A stretch of 10,703 nt of DNA from Bordetella parapertussis (GCA_945901825.1 CAMDMC010000041.1:1-10703), one strand, 5' to 3'. Shown: positions 1 through 8,515, numbered from the stretch's first letter. Translations and numbers: made by a program. Notes: generated from the letters alone by a model not told the origin.

Positions 1-462
1 CTGCTCGGCACCCAAGGCGCGCTTAAGGGACTTCAAATTGAAAAAGAGCTTGCGCTGGGCCTTCGTTGTGGCCACCTTCACAAGCTGCCAGTTGCGAAGT
101 ATGTAGTCGTGAATTTCGGCCTTAATCCAGTGCAGAGCAAACGAGACAAGCCGCACGCCGCGGGTGGGGTCAAACCGTTTCACTGCCTTCATCAGGCCCA
201 GATTGCCTTCCTGGATGAGATCGGCCTGAGGCAGACCATAGCCTAGGTACTGGCGTGACACCGCCACCACAAGCCGCAGATGCGAGAGCACAAGTTCACG
301 CGCGGCCTCAAGGTCGTCAAGCGTGCGGTACTTCAGTGCAAGCGATTGCTCGCGCTCAAGCGAGAGCAAAGGAAACTGCTGTACAGCCCGAAGGTAGCCA
401 TCGAGGTTGGCTGCGGGCGAGAGCTGAGGCAGCGTCAGTGCATTCGAAGCTAAAAAGGTCAT
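1..462 (-). CDS. rpoH: RNA polymerase heat-shock sigma factor RpoH (sigma-32), 5' part only
   Basis: This is the alternative sigma factor that directs core RNA polymerase to heat-shock promoters. Only the first 154 codons are present; the gene runs off the left edge in frame. Visible are the region 1.2/2 helices, with the core-binding segment [19 protein letters not shown] at about residues 81-99, then a region 2.3-2.4 stretch ([19 protein letters not shown], about 107-125). After these comes the RpoH-specific box QRKLFFNLK at about 136-144, which separates sigma-32 from RpoD and RpoS. The ATG at 462-460 is preceded by a near-perfect Shine-Dalgarno AAGGAGG (472-478) nine bases away, so the start is secure. 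A perfect CIRCE operator lies just upstream and implies HrcA repression. It is divergent from the decarboxylase gene. RpoH identity is firm because of the box; regions 3 and 4 cannot be checked. Confidence 0.96.
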   Translation of the reverse strand, partial: MTFLASNALTLPQLSPAANLDGYLRAVQQFPLLSLEREQSLALKYRTLDDLEAARELVLSHLRLVVAVSRQYLGYGLPQADLIQEGNLGLMKAVKRFDPTRGVRLVSFALHWIKAEIHDYILRNWQLVKVATTKAQRKLFFNLKSLKRALGAEQ

Positions 463-471
463 GGGTATCGT

Positions 472-478
472 CCTCCTT
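472..478 (-). promoter_or_regulatory. Shine-Dalgarno of rpoH
   Basis: AAGGAGG on the minus strand sits nine bases before the ATG at 462. It is the strongest ribosome-binding site in the window and fixes the rpoH start. Confidence 0.85.
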
Positions 479-485
479 GTTCATT

Positions 486-515
486 ATTTTAGCACTCCCA
501 TATTGAGAGTGCTAA
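486..515 (-). promoter_or_regulatory. Probable sigma-70 promoter of rpoH, embedded in CIRCE
   Basis: Read on the minus strand, TTAGCA (510-515, four of six matches to TTGACA) is followed after 18 bases by TAAAAT (486-491, five of six matches to TATAAT). The CIRCE repeat covers the -35 element, the spacer and half of the -10 element, a geometry in which bound HrcA would exclude polymerase. The predicted transcript would start around 478-481, leaving a leader of only about 20 bases that begins at the Shine-Dalgarno. That is tight, so an additional upstream promoter is possible. No match to a sigma-32 promoter was found. The assignment is inferred from sequence alone. Confidence 0.55.
489..515 (-). 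promoter_or_regulatory. Perfect CIRCE operator (HrcA binding site) upstream of rpoH
   Basis: The sequence is TTAGCACTC-N9-GAGTGCTAA, an uninterrupted 9+9 inverted repeat with a 9-base spacer, which is exactly the published CIRCE consensus bound by the repressor HrcA. It ends 26 bases before the rpoH start codon, and its arms coincide with the probable -35 and -10 elements. CIRCE normally precedes groESL or dnaKJ. Here the only nearby heat-shock gene is rpoH, so the expected effect is HrcA repression of sigma-32 synthesis at low temperature. The site is symmetric, so it could in principle affect the divergent decarboxylase, whose start is 116 bases away. Confidence 0.95.
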
Positions 516-631
516 CCCCCTGAGAAGGTCTCCAACCTCAATCTCCACGCGCAACTGAGGGAAATTGACCTACCATCCTAAGTTGACTCAAACCTAACAG
601 GACTGACCTCCAGACAAGAAAGGTACTCGGG

Positions 632-2971
632 ATGAAATTTCGATTCCCCATCGTCATCATCGACGAAGACTTCCGCTCCGAGAACACCTCGGGCCTGGGC
701 ATTCGCGCCCTGGCTGACGCTCTGGAGAAAGAGGGCATGGAGGTTCTGGGGGCGACCAGCTACGGGGACCTCTCTCAGTTTGCGCAGCAACAGTCCAGGG
801 CCTCGGCCTTTATTCTGTCAATTGATGATGAAGAGTTTGGAAGCGGATCCAAAGAAGAAACCGCCCACGCCCTGCGAAACCTGCGGGCCTTCGTAAGCGA
901 GATTCGGTTTCGTAATGCCGAAATCCCCATTTACATCTACGGCGAAACGCGCACCTCCCGCCACATTCCGAACGATGTCCTGCGCGAGCTTCACGGGTTT
1001 ATTCATATGTTTGAAGACACCCCGGAGTTCGTAGCCCGCCACATTATTCGTGAGGCGAAGTCATACCTTGACTGTCTTGCACCGCCCTTCTTTCGGGCTC
1101 TTCTTCACTATGCCCAAGACGGGTCGTATTCCTGGCACTGCCCCGGACACTCCGGTGGCGTTGCCTTTTTAAAGTCACCTGTGGGTCAGATGTTTCACCA
1201 GTTCTTCGGCGAGAACATGCTGCGGGCCGATGTCTGTAACGCGGTCGACGAGCTTGGCCAGTTGCTCGACCACACCGGTCCGGTGGCAGATTCCGAGCGC
1301 AATGCCGCCCGTATTTTTAATGCCGACCATTGCTTTTTTGTCACCAACGGTACAAGCACCAGTAACAAGGTCGTCTGGCACGCCGCCGTTGCCCCAGGCG
1401 ACATTGTTGTTGTTGATCGAAACTGCCACAAGAGTGTCTTGCATGCCATCACGATGACCGGGGCCGTGCCTGTGTTTCTCATGCCCACCCGCAATCACCT
1501 GGGCATCATTGGCCCCATTCCCCTAAGCGAATTTCAGCCTGAGACTATTCTTGAAAAAATTAAGGCCAATCCCTTTGCGCGCGAGAACTGGGAGCGAGCC
1601 GAGCGCGAGGGCATAGCCAAGCCGCGCATTCTTACCATTACACAAAGCACCTACGATGGCGTGCTTTATAACGTCGAAATGATTAAGGCCGTGCTTGGCG
1701 ACTGGATTGATACCCTGCACTTTGATGAGGCCTGGGTACCCCATGCAGCCTTTCACGATTTCTACAAAGACATGCATGCCATTGGGCGCGACCGGCCAAG
1801 GTCCAAAGGGCCCATGGTCTTTTCTACCCAGTCCACCCACAAGCTTCTTGCCGGCCTGTCGCAGGCCTCGCAGATTCTGGTCCAAGAATCGGAGACGCGA
1901 ACCCTTGATCGCGACCTATTTAACGAGGCTTACCTAATGCACACCAGCACAAGCCCGCAGTACGCCATTATTGCCTCGCTTGATGTGGCAGCGGCCATGA
2001 TGGAGCCCCCGGGCGGTACAGCGCTGGTTGAAGAAAGCCTTGTCGAAGCTATGGATTTTCGCCGCGCCATGCGTAAGGTTGAAGAAGAGTTCGGCCCCAA
2101 AGACTGGTGGTTTAAGGTCTGGGGACCTGAAGACGTACAGGCCGACTCCGATGGCATGGCCCAGCGCGACCAATGGATTCTCAAGCCCGATGACGACTGG
2201 CACGGGTTTGAGGGCCTTGTTGAGGGCTTCAACATGCTGGACCCCATAAAGTCGACCATCGTAACTCCGGGCTTAAACATTAAGGGCGAGTTCGACGCCC
2301 AGGGCATCCCGGCCTCCGTGGTCACCAAGTACCTGGCCGAGCATGGCGTTATTGTTGAGAAAACCGGGCTTTACTCCTTTTTTATTATGTTCACCATCGG
2401 CATTACAAAAGGCCGTTGGAACACCCTGCTTACGGCGCTTCAGCAGTTCAAAGACGATTACGACAAGAACCAGCCCATGTGGCGGGTCATTCCTGAGTTC
2501 TGCGCGAAGCATCCACAGTACGAACGCGTTGGGCTGCGAGACCTCTGTCAAACGCTGCATGATGCCTATAAGCAAAACGATATCGCGCGGCTTACCACCG
2601 AGATGTACATATCGAACATTGAGCCAGCGCTTAAGCCCGCAAAGGCCTTCTCGGCCGTAGCGCATCGCAAGACTGAGCGCGTGCCTATTGACGTGCTGGA
2701 AGGCCGCATCACGACAAGCCTGCTCACGCCCTATCCACCGGGCATTCCGCTTCTCATTCCCGGAGAGCGCTTTAACAAAACCATTGTTCGTTACCTGCAG
2801 TTTGCACGCGACTTCAATGCCCGCTTTCCGGGCTTTGACGCCGACATTCACGGGCTGGTTCAACAGGAACAAAACGGCGTCATGGGCTACTTTGTTGACT
2901 GCGTTGCCGAGTCTGCAGTGGCATCGCTTTCGCTGAACAAGACAGCGCTTGCCGCCATGGCGGACGAATGA
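632..2971 (+). CDS. PLP-dependent Orn/Lys/Arg decarboxylase (class I, AdiA/LdcI type)
   Basis: This 779-residue cytoplasmic enzyme decarboxylates a basic amino acid to a polyamine or diamine, consuming a proton. Residues 1-130 form the response-regulator-like wing domain (starting FPIVIIDEDF). The PLP fold follows, with the phosphate-binding GTSTSNK at 240-246, RNCHKS at 263-268, HFDEAW at 363-368 (Asp365 expected to pair with the PLP nitrogen) and the Schiff-base lysine Lys404 in STHKLL (401-406). The C-terminal domain has LDPIK and LPYPPGIPLLIPGE-like signatures (here LTPYPPGIPLLIPGE). E. coli family members are 711-755 residues, so this one is slightly long. GIIGPI, LHFDEAW and the GPMVFSTQSTHK context resemble AdiA, while VVEKTG-like and FTIGI segments (here VIVEKTGLYSF) recall LdcI. 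I leave the substrate open between arginine and lysine. AAAGG at 619-623, eight bases before the ATG, supports the start. Its stop overlaps the next gene's start. Confidence 0.93.
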   Translation: MKFRFPIVIIDEDFRSENTSGLGIRALADALEKEGMEVLGATSYGDLSQFAQQQSRASAFILSIDDEEFGSGSKEETAHALRNLRAFVSEIRFRNAEIPIYIYGETRTSRHIPNDVLRELHGFIHMFEDTPEFVARHIIREAKSYLDCLAPPFFRALLHYAQDGSYSWHCPGHSGGVAFLKSPVGQMFHQFFGENMLRADVCNAVDELGQLLDHTGPVADSERNAARIFNADHCFFVTNGTSTSNKVVWHAAVAPGDIVVVDRNCHKSVLHAITMTGAVPVFLMPTRNHLGIIGPIPLSEFQPETILEKIKANPFARENWERAEREGIAKPRILTITQSTYDGVLYNVEMIKAVLGDWIDTLHFDEAWVPHAAFHDFYKDMHAIGRDRPRSKGPMVFSTQSTHKLLAGLSQASQILVQESETRTLDRDLFNEAYLMHTSTSPQYAIIASLDVAAAMMEPPGGTALVEESLVEAMDFRRAMRKVEEEFGPKDWWFKVWGPEDVQADSDGMAQRDQWILKPDDDWHGFEGLVEGFNMLDPIKSTIVTPGLNIKGEFDAQGIPASVVTKYLAEHGVIVEKTGLYSFFIMFTIGITKGRWNTLLTALQQFKDDYDKNQPMWRVIPEFCAKHPQYERVGLRDLCQTLHDAYKQNDIARLTTEMYISNIEPALKPAKAFSAVAHRKTERVPIDVLEGRITTSLLTPYPPGIPLLIPGERFNKTIVRYLQFARDFNARFPGFDADIHGLVQQEQNGVMGYFVDCVAESAVASLSLNKTALAAMADE

Positions 2972-3438
2972 TCTCGCTTGCTTGGACACGATTTTTTCTG
3001 GTGGCGGCAGGGCTTTTTGGTGCTCTAGGTGTGGCCGCAGGGGCCTACGCCTCGCATGGCCTTGCACGCCTGGTTGATGAGGTAAAACTCATTGAGTACT
3101 TTGAGCTCGCAGCACTCTACCAGCTGGCGCATGCGGTGGCCCTTCTTGGGCTTGCGCTCGCAGCCAGTTACAGGCCTCTGCATCTCGGGGCAGTGATTGC
3201 AGGGCTTTTCTTTACAGCCGGGGTCGTTCTGTTTTCCGGCAGCCTTTACCTTCGGGTGCTCACAGGTCTGCCCGACTGGGGCGCCTTGACGCCTCTGGGC
3301 GGATCGGCCTTTATTCTTGGCTGGCTTGTTATTGCGGCTACAGGGGTTAGGGCAGCTCAGGCGTTGCAAGCAGGGCCTGAGCAAAGGCCTGGGCATCAAA
3401 CGGCTGAAGGTCCTCAAGGCCTTCGCCCACCCCAATAA
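2968..3438 (+). CDS. DUF423 family small inner-membrane protein with an antisense-derived tail
   Basis: This is a small integral membrane protein of unknown function (DUF423, YgdD-like). Four hydrophobic helices are visible at about residues 8-26, 47-66, 72-95 and 108-126. Family signatures are the Gly/Ala-rich first helix ending AGAYASHGL, YQLAHAVALL in helix 2, LFSGSLYLRVLTG in helix 3, and LTPLGGSAFILGW in helix 4. The ATG overlaps the decarboxylase stop codon as ATGA, so the two genes are almost certainly one transcript and translationally coupled. At 156 residues it is longer than the usual 120-130. The extra C-terminal segment from about residue 127 is hydrophilic, rich in Gln, Gly and Pro, and encoded entirely opposite the 3' end of ftsY. 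It therefore looks like read-through of a lost stop codon rather than a domain. Family call firm; role unknown. Confidence 0.9.
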   Translation: MISLAWTRFFLVAAGLFGALGVAAGAYASHGLARLVDEVKLIEYFELAALYQLAHAVALLGLALAASYRPLHLGAVIAGLFFTAGVVLFSGSLYLRVLTGLPDWGALTPLGGSAFILGWLVIAATGVRAAQALQAGPEQRPGHQTAEGPQGLRPPQ

Positions 3439-4369
3439 AGGCCACCGGTATCGGCTGCTGCTCTGCCAGCGCCAGAAGCACGCCGCCCTTTGCAGTGCCA
3501 TCAAGCTTTGTCACCACAAGGCCTGTTAGCCCTAGGGCCTCATGAAAGGCCTTCACCTGAGCCAGCGCATTCTGACCTGTGCCGCCATCGACAACCAGCC
3601 AGGTCTCGTGAGGCGCATCGGCCATGGCCTTTGCCATGACCCGCTTCACCTTTTTTAGCTCCTCCATAAGATGAAGCTGCGTCGGCAGCCTGCCTGCCGT
3701 GTCCACAATGACGCAGTCCACCTGTCGCGCAAGCCCTGCCGACACGGCATCAAAGGCAATGGCAGCAGGGTCCGCCTGACCGGTTGGCGCAATAACGTCC
3801 ACCCCATTGCGGCTGCCCCAGGTCACCAGCTGCTCGCGTGCTGCAGCCCGAAAGGTGTCGCCTGCTGCCAGCAAAACCTTGTTGCCCTGTTGCCTTTCGT
3901 AGTGGGTGAGCTTGCCAATGGTGGTGGTCTTACCCGCGCCATTGACCCCAACCAGCATCACCACACGTGGCGAAGGCCTTGCCTCTGGATTCGAGTTCGG
4001 GGCGCCAGCACCCGGGAGGGGTCGAGCACCGGGGGCCAGGGCGTTCGCGGCCCGAAGGCTATGGTCATAAAACGAGGTCCGTTCAAGCCTTTGAAGCCGA
4101 AGGGCAAGCAGGTCGGCGAGTCGCCCACGAACCGCGCTCGGATCTTCTCCGTCGGCAAGGGGCTCTTTACGCAAGGAGTGGCGAAGATCTTTGACAATGG
4201 CCTGACTTGCCAGAGCCCCAACATCGGCCATAATCAATGCGGATTCAACCTCTTCAAACCAGTCATCGTCAAGCCGGGCGCCGCCAAAGAGTCGGCCTAT
4301 CTGTTCCCGGGTTTTTGAAAGGCCGGCACCCAATTTCGAAAGACCGATTCGGTCTAGGAAACCTCTCAT
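3347..4369 (-). CDS. ftsY: Signal recognition particle receptor FtsY
   Basis: FtsY is the SRP-family GTPase that docks ribosome-nascent-chain/SRP complexes at the inner membrane for co-translational insertion. Numbered from the ATG at 4369 (340 residues), the N-terminal amphipathic region starts MRGFLDRIGLSK, the N domain spans about 20-110, and the G domain follows. The P-loop GVNGAGKTTT is at 141-150, the insertion-box start DTFRAAAREQ at 171-180, G3 DTAGR at 223-227, G4 TKLDGTAKGG at 287-296, and the closing GVGEGLEDLQPF at 313-324. The long acidic A domain of E. coli FtsY (497 residues) is absent, as in many short-form FtsY proteins. The start is ambiguous. The minus-strand AGGAG (4381-4385) lies 11 bases before this ATG but only 5 before an in-frame TTG at 4375. 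A longer ATG at 4435 would run into the neighbouring divergent gene. The usual partner genes ftsE and ftsX do not follow. Confidence 0.96.
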   Translation of the reverse strand: MRGFLDRIGLSKLGAGLSKTREQIGRLFGGARLDDDWFEEVESALIMADVGALASQAIVKDLRHSLRKEPLADGEDPSAVRGRLADLLALRLQRLERTSFYDHSLRAANALAPGARPLPGAGAPNSNPEARPSPRVVMLVGVNGAGKTTTIGKLTHYERQQGNKVLLAAGDTFRAAAREQLVTWGSRNGVDVIAPTGQADPAAIAFDAVSAGLARQVDCVIVDTAGRLPTQLHLMEELKKVKRVMAKAMADAPHETWLVVDGGTGQNALAQVKAFHEALGLTGLVVTKLDGTAKGGVLLALAEQQPIPVAFIGVGEGLEDLQPFDAQAFAQALLATPELP

Positions 4370-4386
4370 AACCAACGACACTCCTA

Positions 4387-4413
4387 TTTGTAGACCTTCA
4401 AAGGGCCTGTCAA
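4387..4413 (-). promoter_or_regulatory. Possible ftsY promoter overlapping the start of the divergent peptidase gene
   Basis: A consensus -35 hexamer TTGACA (minus strand, 4408-4413) is followed after 15 bases by TACAAA (4387-4392, four of six matches). The spacing is short of the ideal 17, and transcription from it would begin at or inside the AGGAG ribosome-binding site. It would therefore give an almost leaderless ftsY mRNA. The -35 box overlaps the first base of the M16 start codon on the other strand, so the two divergent genes would compete for this 43-base interval. Tentative. Confidence 0.3.
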
Positions 4414-5936
4414 TGCTTAGCTTAAGAAAAACCATGCAGACAAAACCTCAAACAGTCGCCACGGACCCCATGCAACTGTTGTTGCCCTCCATTGTAGGGG
4501 CCGGCCTTCGCATCAACCTCAGTCGTCTTTTGCTTGCAGTCATGGGCTATTTCGTTTTCGGGCTGCAGCCTCTAAGCGCCCAGGGCCTTCCAACCCTCGA
4601 TAAGACCCTAGCAAGCGGCATGCGTATTGTGGTTTTTGAAGACAACCGGTCCCCCACAGCCCTTCACATGGTCTGGATTCGGGCCGGTTCCATTGATGAA
4701 ACCGAAGGTATATCGGGCATTGCCCATGTGCTTGAGCACATGATGTTTAAGGGCACAAAGACATTACGCCCTGGGGAGTTCAGTCAAAAGGTCTCGACCC
4801 TTGGCGGTCGGGAAAATGCTTTTACTTCCACGGACTACACCGGCTACTTTCAACAGATTCACAGCGACGCACTTTTTGAGGTTATGGCGCTTGAGGCCGA
4901 CCGTATGCAAAACCTGGTCATCAACGATGAGGAGTTTGCGAAAGAGCTAAAGGTGGTGATGGAGGAACGCCGGCTGCGAACAGACGACAGCCCGCAAGGC
5001 AGAAGCTTCGAAGCCCTCATGGCTACGGCTTTTCTTGCCCATCCAATACGCAGACCTATTATTGGGTGGCGAAACGACCTTGAGCAGCTCACCGCCGACG
5101 ATGCCCGTAACTGGTATCAACAATGGTATCGGCCCGAACACGCCACCATGGTCGTGGTGGGAAACGTCAATGCGCAGGCCGTCTTTGAGAAAGCGCAGTC
5201 CCTTTACTCAGGCTGGGCAGCAGCGCCCGTCACATCCAACAAGGCCGTTGCTCTCAAGCCTCGCCAGTTCGCCGAACCCGAGCAGCTTGGGCCGCGCACG
5301 GCGGAGGTGAGCGCGCCGGCCGAGAACCCCTTTTTCATTGATGCATGGAAGGCGCCTGTGCTTGGTGCCGACGACGGTCCCTTGCACCCCGACAACCCCA
5401 AGGCAAGGGACGTTGTAGCCCTGTCGGTCCTGGCCAGTCTTCTTGATGACCCAAACACGGGCATTCTTATTGAATCCCTTGTTCGACAGCGACAACTTGC
5501 CCTTGGACTTGGGGTCAGCAGTGACACCGTCTCAAGGGGGCCCGGCTTATTCACCATTACCGGCTCGCCTCGGCCAGGACGAAGCATCCAAGAACTTCAG
5601 GCTGCCATCGACGAAGTTATTAAAGCCTTCCTCGAAAAAGGTGTAACCGAGAGCCAGTTGGAAAGGGTAAGGCGTCAGGCGAAGGCGAGCCAGGTCTATC
5701 AGCAAGACTCGCTCTTTTCCCGGGCCATGGTTACGGGCAGGCTGGCCATGACCGGGCGGCCCCTCTCGGACCGAATGGCCTGGCTTGTCATGCTCGATGA
5801 CATTAAGGCTGAAGACTTAAATCGCGTGGCGGCTCAGGTCCTGCGCGAAGCCAACCGCACCACCATTGTCCTTAAGCCCACCGATCCAAACGCGGCCGCG
5901 CGTCGCGGGCTAGGCAGCAACATTCTTCGTCACTAG
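4413..5936 (+). CDS. Exported M16 family zinc peptidase, catalytic subunit
   Basis: This 507-residue M16 (pitrilysin/processing-peptidase-like) metallopeptidase carries the inverted zinc motif HVLEH at 105-109, with Glu108 as catalytic base. The downstream glutamate in VVMEERR (Glu185) is the expected third zinc ligand. A hydrophobic stretch RLLLAVMGYFVFGLQPLSAQ at about 38-57 looks like a signal peptide with cleavage after Ala56 or Gln57, which places the enzyme in the periplasm. That makes the n-region unusually long from this ATG; an alternative start at 4470 (Met20) would give a more normal leader but has no visible ribosome-binding site, whereas AAAGGG (4400-4405) precedes 4413. In the C-terminal M16 domain the substrate-binding Arg/Tyr loop is degenerate (LIESLVRQRQLALGLG, with no glycine-rich run and no Tyr). 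It is probably supplied by the partner encoded 18 bases downstream. Physiological substrate unknown. Confidence 0.92.
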   Translation: MLSLRKTMQTKPQTVATDPMQLLLPSIVGAGLRINLSRLLLAVMGYFVFGLQPLSAQGLPTLDKTLASGMRIVVFEDNRSPTALHMVWIRAGSIDETEGISGIAHVLEHMMFKGTKTLRPGEFSQKVSTLGGRENAFTSTDYTGYFQQIHSDALFEVMALEADRMQNLVINDEEFAKELKVVMEERRLRTDDSPQGRSFEALMATAFLAHPIRRPIIGWRNDLEQLTADDARNWYQQWYRPEHATMVVVGNVNAQAVFEKAQSLYSGWAAAPVTSNKAVALKPRQFAEPEQLGPRTAEVSAPAENPFFIDAWKAPVLGADDGPLHPDNPKARDVVALSVLASLLDDPNTGILIESLVRQRQLALGLGVSSDTVSRGPGLFTITGSPRPGRSIQELQAAIDEVIKAFLEKGVTESQLERVRRQAKASQVYQQDSLFSRAMVTGRLAMTGRPLSDRMAWLVMLDDIKAEDLNRVAAQVLREANRTTIVLKPTDPNAAARRGLGSNILRH

Positions 5937-5954
5937 TTCGAGGTTAGTCATTTT

Positions 5955-7391
5955 ATGAACACACGGTCTTTCGCCATTTTTTCGAGCCTCGGTCTAAGCC
6001 TTTTTCTTTCCTGCTTTAGTGGGCCTCATGCCAGCCCCACTACCCCGGCCACAGCGGCCAACGGGCAGGACGCAAGCCCTGAGCCCCGAGCCAGTCTTCA
6101 TCAGTTTGTCTCCAGTAAGAACAGCCGGGTCCTCTTTCAGCAGGCACCCGACATTCCCATGATCGACCTGGCCATTGAGATTGACGCAGGAAGCCGATGG
6201 GATCCGCAGGGGCTTGAGGGTCTAGCCAGCCTTACCGCGCAGCTCGCAATGGCGGGCGTTCGCTCCAATGCGAATCGGCCGGCACTTGGTGAGACGGAGA
6301 TGGGTGAGGCATGGGCTGATCTTGCTTTGGAGCAGTCGGTCGGCACCTCTCGGGATCAGGTCAGCATGAGGTTTCGGTTCCTCTCAGACCCGAAGGTGCG
6401 CGATGCGGCCATTGCTCTTATCGCCAGAGTTCTTGCGGAGCCTGCTCTGGCGGACTCCATCTTTGAGCGTCAACGCGCCACAAGTATTGCAGGCCTTAAA
6501 GAATCCTTGTCACGGCCGCAAACACTGGCCACGCGGGCCTTGTGGCAGGCCATGTACCAGGGCCATCCCTACGGCGCCGTGGTTACCGAGGGATCTCTTC
6601 AGGCCACATCGCGTGATCACCTTATGGCTTTTCACGGCTTCTACTGGAGGCCCGAGCGAATGAGTATTGCAATTGTGGGCGACATCGGTCTGGCCGACGC
6701 CAAGAGGCTTGTCGAGAGCACCCAGGCCCTCTTGCAGTCGGGTATCTCAGAGAAAGATCAGACGCTTGCGGCCCTCACCGGGTTTCGATCAAGCCTTGGC
6801 CCCGCGCCTCAAGGGGGGCCATCTGGCAGCACCATCAATGTTGACCATCCCGCGAGCCAGGCTCATATCTGGATGGGTCTTCCAGTGCTTGCCCGGCATG
6901 AGCTTGATGACTATTTTGCTCTTACGCTGGCCAATCACATACTGGGAGGTGGCGGCTTTGTCTCGCGCCTAACGAAAGAAATTCGAGAAAAGCGTGGCAT
7001 GGCCTACAGCGTATTTTCTGCCGTTCAGCCACTGGCGCAGACAGGGCCTTTTTTTCTTGGCCTGCAGACCCAGCGCGAGCAGGCGTCGCAGGCCGTAAGG
7101 GTTGTGAATGAGACGCTGGCCAACTTTATTGCCCAAGGCCCCTCCGAGGAAGAACTCGTGGCCGCGAAGAAGAATCTTATTGGCGGCTTCGCCCTGCGGC
7201 TTGATAGCAACCGCAAGCTCGTCGACAACCTGGCAGCGATAAACTTCTACCGGTTGCCTGCGAACTACCTCGACACCTGGACAGACCGGATCGATCTGGT
7301 AAGCCGGGAAGATATCCAAAATGTCCTTAACCAGCGGCTTGCGGGCCGCGGCATGGTCACGGTGATTGTTGCGGGCCAGCCTGGGTCCTAA
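5955..7391 (+). CDS. Exported M16 family protein, non-catalytic partner with R/Y substrate-binding motif
   Basis: This 478-residue M16-fold protein starts with a hydrophobic leader (SFAIFSSLGLSLFLSCFSG). It is either a signal peptide cut near HAS (25-27) or, less certainly, a lipoprotein signal with Cys20 (FLSC is a poor lipobox). The segment that aligns with the zinc motif reads SLTAQ at 92-96, so both histidines and the glutamate are lost and it cannot bind catalytic zinc. It keeps what its partner lacks: the glycine-rich loop GGGG at 331-334 followed by SRLTKEIREKRGMAY, with Arg347 and Tyr351 forming the R/Y pair that holds the substrate backbone. Such complementary pairs are known to form heterodimeric M16 peptidases (for example SPH2681/SPH2682 of Sphingomonas). 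The gap of 18 bases to the catalytic gene and 19 bases to rsmD indicates one operon. Confidence 0.92.
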   Translation: MNTRSFAIFSSLGLSLFLSCFSGPHASPTTPATAANGQDASPEPRASLHQFVSSKNSRVLFQQAPDIPMIDLAIEIDAGSRWDPQGLEGLASLTAQLAMAGVRSNANRPALGETEMGEAWADLALEQSVGTSRDQVSMRFRFLSDPKVRDAAIALIARVLAEPALADSIFERQRATSIAGLKESLSRPQTLATRALWQAMYQGHPYGAVVTEGSLQATSRDHLMAFHGFYWRPERMSIAIVGDIGLADAKRLVESTQALLQSGISEKDQTLAALTGFRSSLGPAPQGGPSGSTINVDHPASQAHIWMGLPVLARHELDDYFALTLANHILGGGGFVSRLTKEIREKRGMAYSVFSAVQPLAQTGPFFLGLQTQREQASQAVRVVNETLANFIAQGPSEEELVAAKKNLIGGFALRLDSNRKLVDNLAAINFYRLPANYLDTWTDRIDLVSREDIQNVLNQRLAGRGMVTVIVAGQPGS

Positions 7392-7410
7392 TCCTTACCG
7401 AGGGTATGGG

Positions 7411-8515
<1,105 letters not shown>

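Noticed and set aside
565..611. TTGACC (565-570) and TTGACT (583-588) as -35 boxes of a decarboxylase promoter
   Set aside because: Neither has a convincing -10 hexamer at 16-18 bases (the best is TCAAAC at 588-593, three of six matches), so no promoter is annotated although one must lie in or near this gap.
2273..3067. A 264-codon open frame on the minus strand opposite the decarboxylase 3' part and DUF423 gene
   Set aside because: It is fully antisense to two well-supported genes, has no recognisable motif or ribosome-binding site, and several similar antisense frames occur throughout the window as a by-product of codon bias.
3671..4318. A 215-codon plus-strand open frame inside ftsY
   Set aside because: It lies opposite the conserved GTPase domain of ftsY, and its composition (rich in Arg, Gly, Pro, His) is typical of an antisense shadow.
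4370..4435. Longer ftsY beginning at the ATG at 4435
   Set aside because: It would overlap the start of the divergent peptidase gene, has no Shine-Dalgarno, and adds residues unlike the FtsY amphipathic N-terminus.
7366..7410. Upstream in-frame start of rsmD
   Set aside because: It lies within the preceding peptidase gene and adds residues not seen in the family. The ATG at 7411 has its own ribosome-binding site and fits RsmD N-termini.
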